From Alphaproteobacteria bacterium (GTDB taxonomy: Bacteria; Pseudomonadota; Alphaproteobacteria; CACIAM-22H2), in contig VGDA01000194.1 in NCBI GenBank assembly GCA_016869915.1, positions 1 through 6,791 on the forward strand: a DNA stretch of 6,791 nt. Reading direction: 5' to 3'. Numbering within the stretch: position 1 is the stretch's first letter; every line of letters starts with the position of its first letter. The position numbers were made by a program, and so were the translations under genes. This document shows, piece by piece, positions 5,196-6,791 of the stretch. Below the pieces are notes generated by a model. The model was given only the letters and a program-made list of their open reading frames with translations, searched no databases and had not been told where the DNA came from.

Positions 5196-5624
5196 ATGGT
5201 CTCCCCGCCCACATCGCCGCCGCGCCTCCTGCGCGCGCTGAGGTCGCGCGATTGGCGCGGGCTGCTGCTCGCCTTCGCGCTGCTCTCGGCCTGGAGCCAG
5301 GCGCTGCTCCCGTCCCATGCCGGGATCCCGCACGCCGCCGCGCCGCATGCCGCGCTCGCCGCGCCGCCGGCCGTCGCCGGCACCGCGCTATGCATCGCGG
5401 AGGACGACGCCTCGCAGCCCGGCTCCGCGCCGGCCGGCGAGGCCTGCCCCCATTGCAGGCTGCATGCGCTCGGCGCCGACGTCCCGCCACCGCCATCGCT
5501 GCCCGTGCCGCCGCCTCGCGCGGCGCAGGCGGATGCCGCCCCGCCGCGCGCGGCACCCGCCTCCCTCTCCATCGACCGCCCGCGGCTGCGCGGGCCTCCG
5601 ATCGCTCCAGGACTTCCGCACTGA
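5196..5624 (+). CDS. Small exported or membrane-anchored His/Cys protein, DUF2946-like, in a copper operon
   Basis: The 142-residue product has a basic N terminus (RLLRALRSRDWR, 10-21), then one hydrophobic segment at about 22-38 that could be a signal peptide or anchor. A low-complexity Ala/Pro region rich in possible metal ligands follows: His41, His46, His51, Cys66, and a CPHCRLH cluster (84-90) with Cys84, His86, Cys87 and His90. PPPP and further Pro/Ala-rich sequence complete it. The order hydrophobic helix, Cys, C-P-x-C, then a PPPP stretch resembles DUF2946 proteins, often found near copper genes. I infer a copper-binding role in the periplasm, but no biochemical function is established here. 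The frame is open upstream to an ATG at 5085. I prefer 5196 because the hydrophobic segment then sits at a normal distance from the N terminus. GAGG (5178-5181) lies somewhat far upstream as a ribosome binding site. The PCu(A)C gene follows after 49 nt. Confidence 0.7.
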   Translation: MVSPPTSPPRLLRALRSRDWRGLLLAFALLSAWSQALLPSHAGIPHAAAPHAALAAPPAVAGTALCIAEDDASQPGSAPAGEACPHCRLHALGADVPPPPSLPVPPPRAAQADAAPPRAAPASLSIDRPRLRGPPIAPGLPH

Positions 5625-5628
5625 GACG

Positions 5629-5646
5629 CGCGGCCAGCCGGCCGCG
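5629..5646 (+). other. Short GC hairpin between the DUF2946-like and PCu(A)C genes
   Basis: CGCGGCC (5629-5635) and GGCCGCG (5640-5646) can pair around a 4-nt loop, with further pairing possible through a bulge. No T run follows directly (the nearest TTTT is at 5657-5660), so termination is unlikely. It could stabilise or separate the transcripts, or mean nothing in such GC-rich DNA. Confidence 0.25.
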
Positions 5647-5673
5647 TCCCTTCGCGTTTTCCCGGAGCACCAG

Positions 5674-6225
5674 ATGACGAACCGACCCGGGCTGGGCCGC
5701 ATCGCGGCCGCCCTCCTCGCCACCGCCTTCCTGTCCACCACCTTCCTCGCCGCGGGCATGCAGCCGGCGCGCGCGCACGACTACACGCAGGGCGACCTGC
5801 GCATCGGCCATCCCTGGACGCGCGCGACCGCGCCCACGGCGAAGGTCGGCGCGGGATACATGACGATCGCCAATCGCGGCGGGGTACCCGATCGCCTCGT
5901 CTCCGCGTCGACGGATGCCGCGGGCCGCGTCGAGATCCACGAGATGAGCATGGAAGCCGGGGTCATGCGCATGCGCGAACTCGCGGGCGGCCTTCCGCTG
6001 CCGGCCGGCGCCGATGTCGCGCTCAAGCCGGGTGGCTACCACCTCATGCTGATGGACCTGCGCGCCCCGCTGAAGCAGGGCGCATCAATCCCCGTCATGC
6101 TCGTCTTCGAGCGCGCCGGGCGGGTGCAGGTCGAGCTCAAGGTCGAGCCGCCCGGCGGCCCGGCCGGCGGCGCGCATGGGCATGGCCACGGCGCCGGCAG
6201 TCGTGCGCCGGGGCACAACCACTGA
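5674..6225 (+). CDS. Periplasmic copper chaperone PCu(A)C with His-rich tail
   Basis: This 183-residue secreted protein belongs to the PCu(A)C family, which binds Cu(I) in the periplasm and passes it, with SCO proteins, to the CuA site of cytochrome c oxidase. A signal peptide covers about residues 1-34, with a hydrophobic core and a likely cleavage after ARA34, leaving His35 as the mature N terminus. The domain starts GDLRIGHPWTRAT (40-52). Copper ligands expected from the H(M)X10MX21HXM signature are His89, Met100, His123 and Met125 (GYHLMLMDL at 121-129); extra Met residues at 91, 93 and 98 surround them. The C terminus (161-183) is Gly-rich with His168, 170, 172, 181 and 183, a probable extra metal site. 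GGAG at 5664-5667 is 6 nt before the ATG. The SCO gene follows after 13 nt, which supports a shared operon and pathway. Confidence 0.93.
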   Translation: MTNRPGLGRIAAALLATAFLSTTFLAAGMQPARAHDYTQGDLRIGHPWTRATAPTAKVGAGYMTIANRGGVPDRLVSASTDAAGRVEIHEMSMEAGVMRMRELAGGLPLPAGADVALKPGGYHLMLMDLRAPLKQGASIPVMLVFERAGRVQVELKVEPPGGPAGGAHGHGHGAGSRAPGHNH

Positions 6226-6238
6226 CCGGGGGACGGCG

Positions 6239-6791
6239 ATGCGCACGCTGCGGATCCTTCGCCACGCCGCCTGGGTGCTCGTCGCCCTGCTCGGCCTCGC
6301 CGCGCTCGCGGCGACGCTGGGCTGGTTCCCTGGCGACGGGCCGGCCTCGCGCCGGCCCGTTCCCTTCGCCGCGCCCTCGATCGGCGGGCCCTTCGCGATG
6401 CGCGACGCCGCCGGCGTCGCGGTCGGCGAGCGCGACCTCGTCGGCCGGCCGTCGCTGCTCTTCTTCGGCTTCACCCATTGCCCGGACATCTGCCCGACCG
6501 CGATGTCCGACATCGCCGGCTGGATGAAGGAGCTCGGGCCGCAGGCCGACTCGCTGCAGGTCTTCTTCGTCACCGTCGACCCGGAGCGCGACCGGCCTGC
6601 GGAACTCGCCGCCTATGCCGCGATGTTCGATCCGCGCATCCGGCCGCTCGTCGGCACCGAGGCCGAGCTGGCCGCGATGGCGAAGGCCTGGCGCGTCTAC
6701 TACAGGCGCGTGCCGCTCTCCGGCGGTGGCTACACGATGGACCACACGGCGACGATCTACCTCGTCGGCCGCGACGGGCGCTTCTCCGGCA
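6239..6791 (+). CDS. SCO1/SenC family copper-delivery protein, 3' end cut by window
   Basis: The 184 codons present encode a SCO1/SenC/PrrC family thioredoxin-fold protein that delivers copper to, or reduces cysteines of, the CuA centre of cytochrome c oxidase. An N-terminal hydrophobic segment at about 10-30 anchors it in the inner membrane with the domain in the periplasm. The copper-binding CxxxC is Cys81 and Cys85 in FTHCPDICP (78-86). The third ligand is His169 in YTMDHTATIYL (165-175). VTVDPERD (111-118) is another family hallmark. All three ligands lie within the window and only the C-terminal end is missing. GGGGGA at 6228-6233 is a good ribosome binding site 5 nt before the ATG. It lies 13 nt downstream of the PCu(A)C gene, the classical partner in CuA assembly. 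Confidence 0.94.
   Translation, partial: MRTLRILRHAAWVLVALLGLAALAATLGWFPGDGPASRRPVPFAAPSIGGPFAMRDAAGVAVGERDLVGRPSLLFFGFTHCPDICPTAMSDIAGWMKELGPQADSLQVFFVTVDPERDRPAELAAYAAMFDPRIRPLVGTEAELAAMAKAWRVYYRRVPLSGGGYTMDHTATIYLVGRDGRFSG

Noticed and set aside
5134..6042. Minus-strand frame of about 302 codons opposite the copper operon
   Set aside because: Highly repetitive Arg/Ala composition with no domain. The plus-strand PCu(A)C and DUF2946-like frames explain the coding bias.

Overview
The window is very GC-rich DNA with strong G/C preference at third codon positions and dense, tightly spaced genes. The protein content (a Caulobacter XylB-like sugar dehydrogenase, an HI1419/HI1420-type toxin-antitoxin pair, and a PCu(A)C-SCO copper-delivery pair for an aerobic respiratory chain) suggests an aerobic alphaproteobacterium, possibly of the Rhodospirillales/Acetobacterales. 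That placement is inferred from gene style, not from a marker gene.

Layout. Positions 1-3406 are a sugar-metabolism region. An aldose 1-epimerase (minus strand, 3' end beyond the window) is transcribed divergently from an NAD-type short-chain dehydrogenase closely resembling aldose 1-dehydrogenases. The dehydrogenase is followed after 11 nt by a Nudix hydrolase. That pair converges on an FGGY-family sugar kinase on the minus strand, and the Nudix and kinase stop codons share one CTAG palindrome. The epimerase would interconvert sugar anomers and the dehydrogenase would oxidise the ring form to a lactone. The kinase would serve a phosphorylating branch or a different sugar. The actual sugar cannot be read from the sequence.

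Positions 3568-4257 hold a compact type II toxin-antitoxin module: a RelE/ParE-superfamily toxin of the HI1419 type, followed with an 8-nt overlap by an HI1420-type helix-turn-helix antitoxin. A 7+7 bp inverted repeat just upstream of the toxin is a plausible autoregulatory operator. Behind the module, at 4285-4358, lies a perfect 21-bp inverted repeat with a 2-nt loop, flanked by A and T tracts. It probably acts as a bidirectional terminator and may be a dispersed palindromic element. Its right arm is partly duplicated in tandem. A minus-strand FAH-family hydrolase (fumarylpyruvate hydrolase/acylpyruvase type) follows at 4384-5070.

Positions 5196-6791 are a copper-handling operon on the plus strand: a small membrane-anchored or exported His/Cys protein resembling DUF2946, a secreted PCu(A)C copper chaperone with a His-rich tail, and a SCO1/SenC protein cut by the window end. 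Together these are expected to bind copper in the periplasm and deliver it to cytochrome c oxidase.

I see no CRISPR array, tRNA, rRNA, insertion sequence or phage gene, and no clearly new multi-gene system. The least explained items are the 4285-4358 palindrome with its tandem duplication, the DUF2946-like copper-operon protein, and the Nudix gene embedded in the sugar locus.
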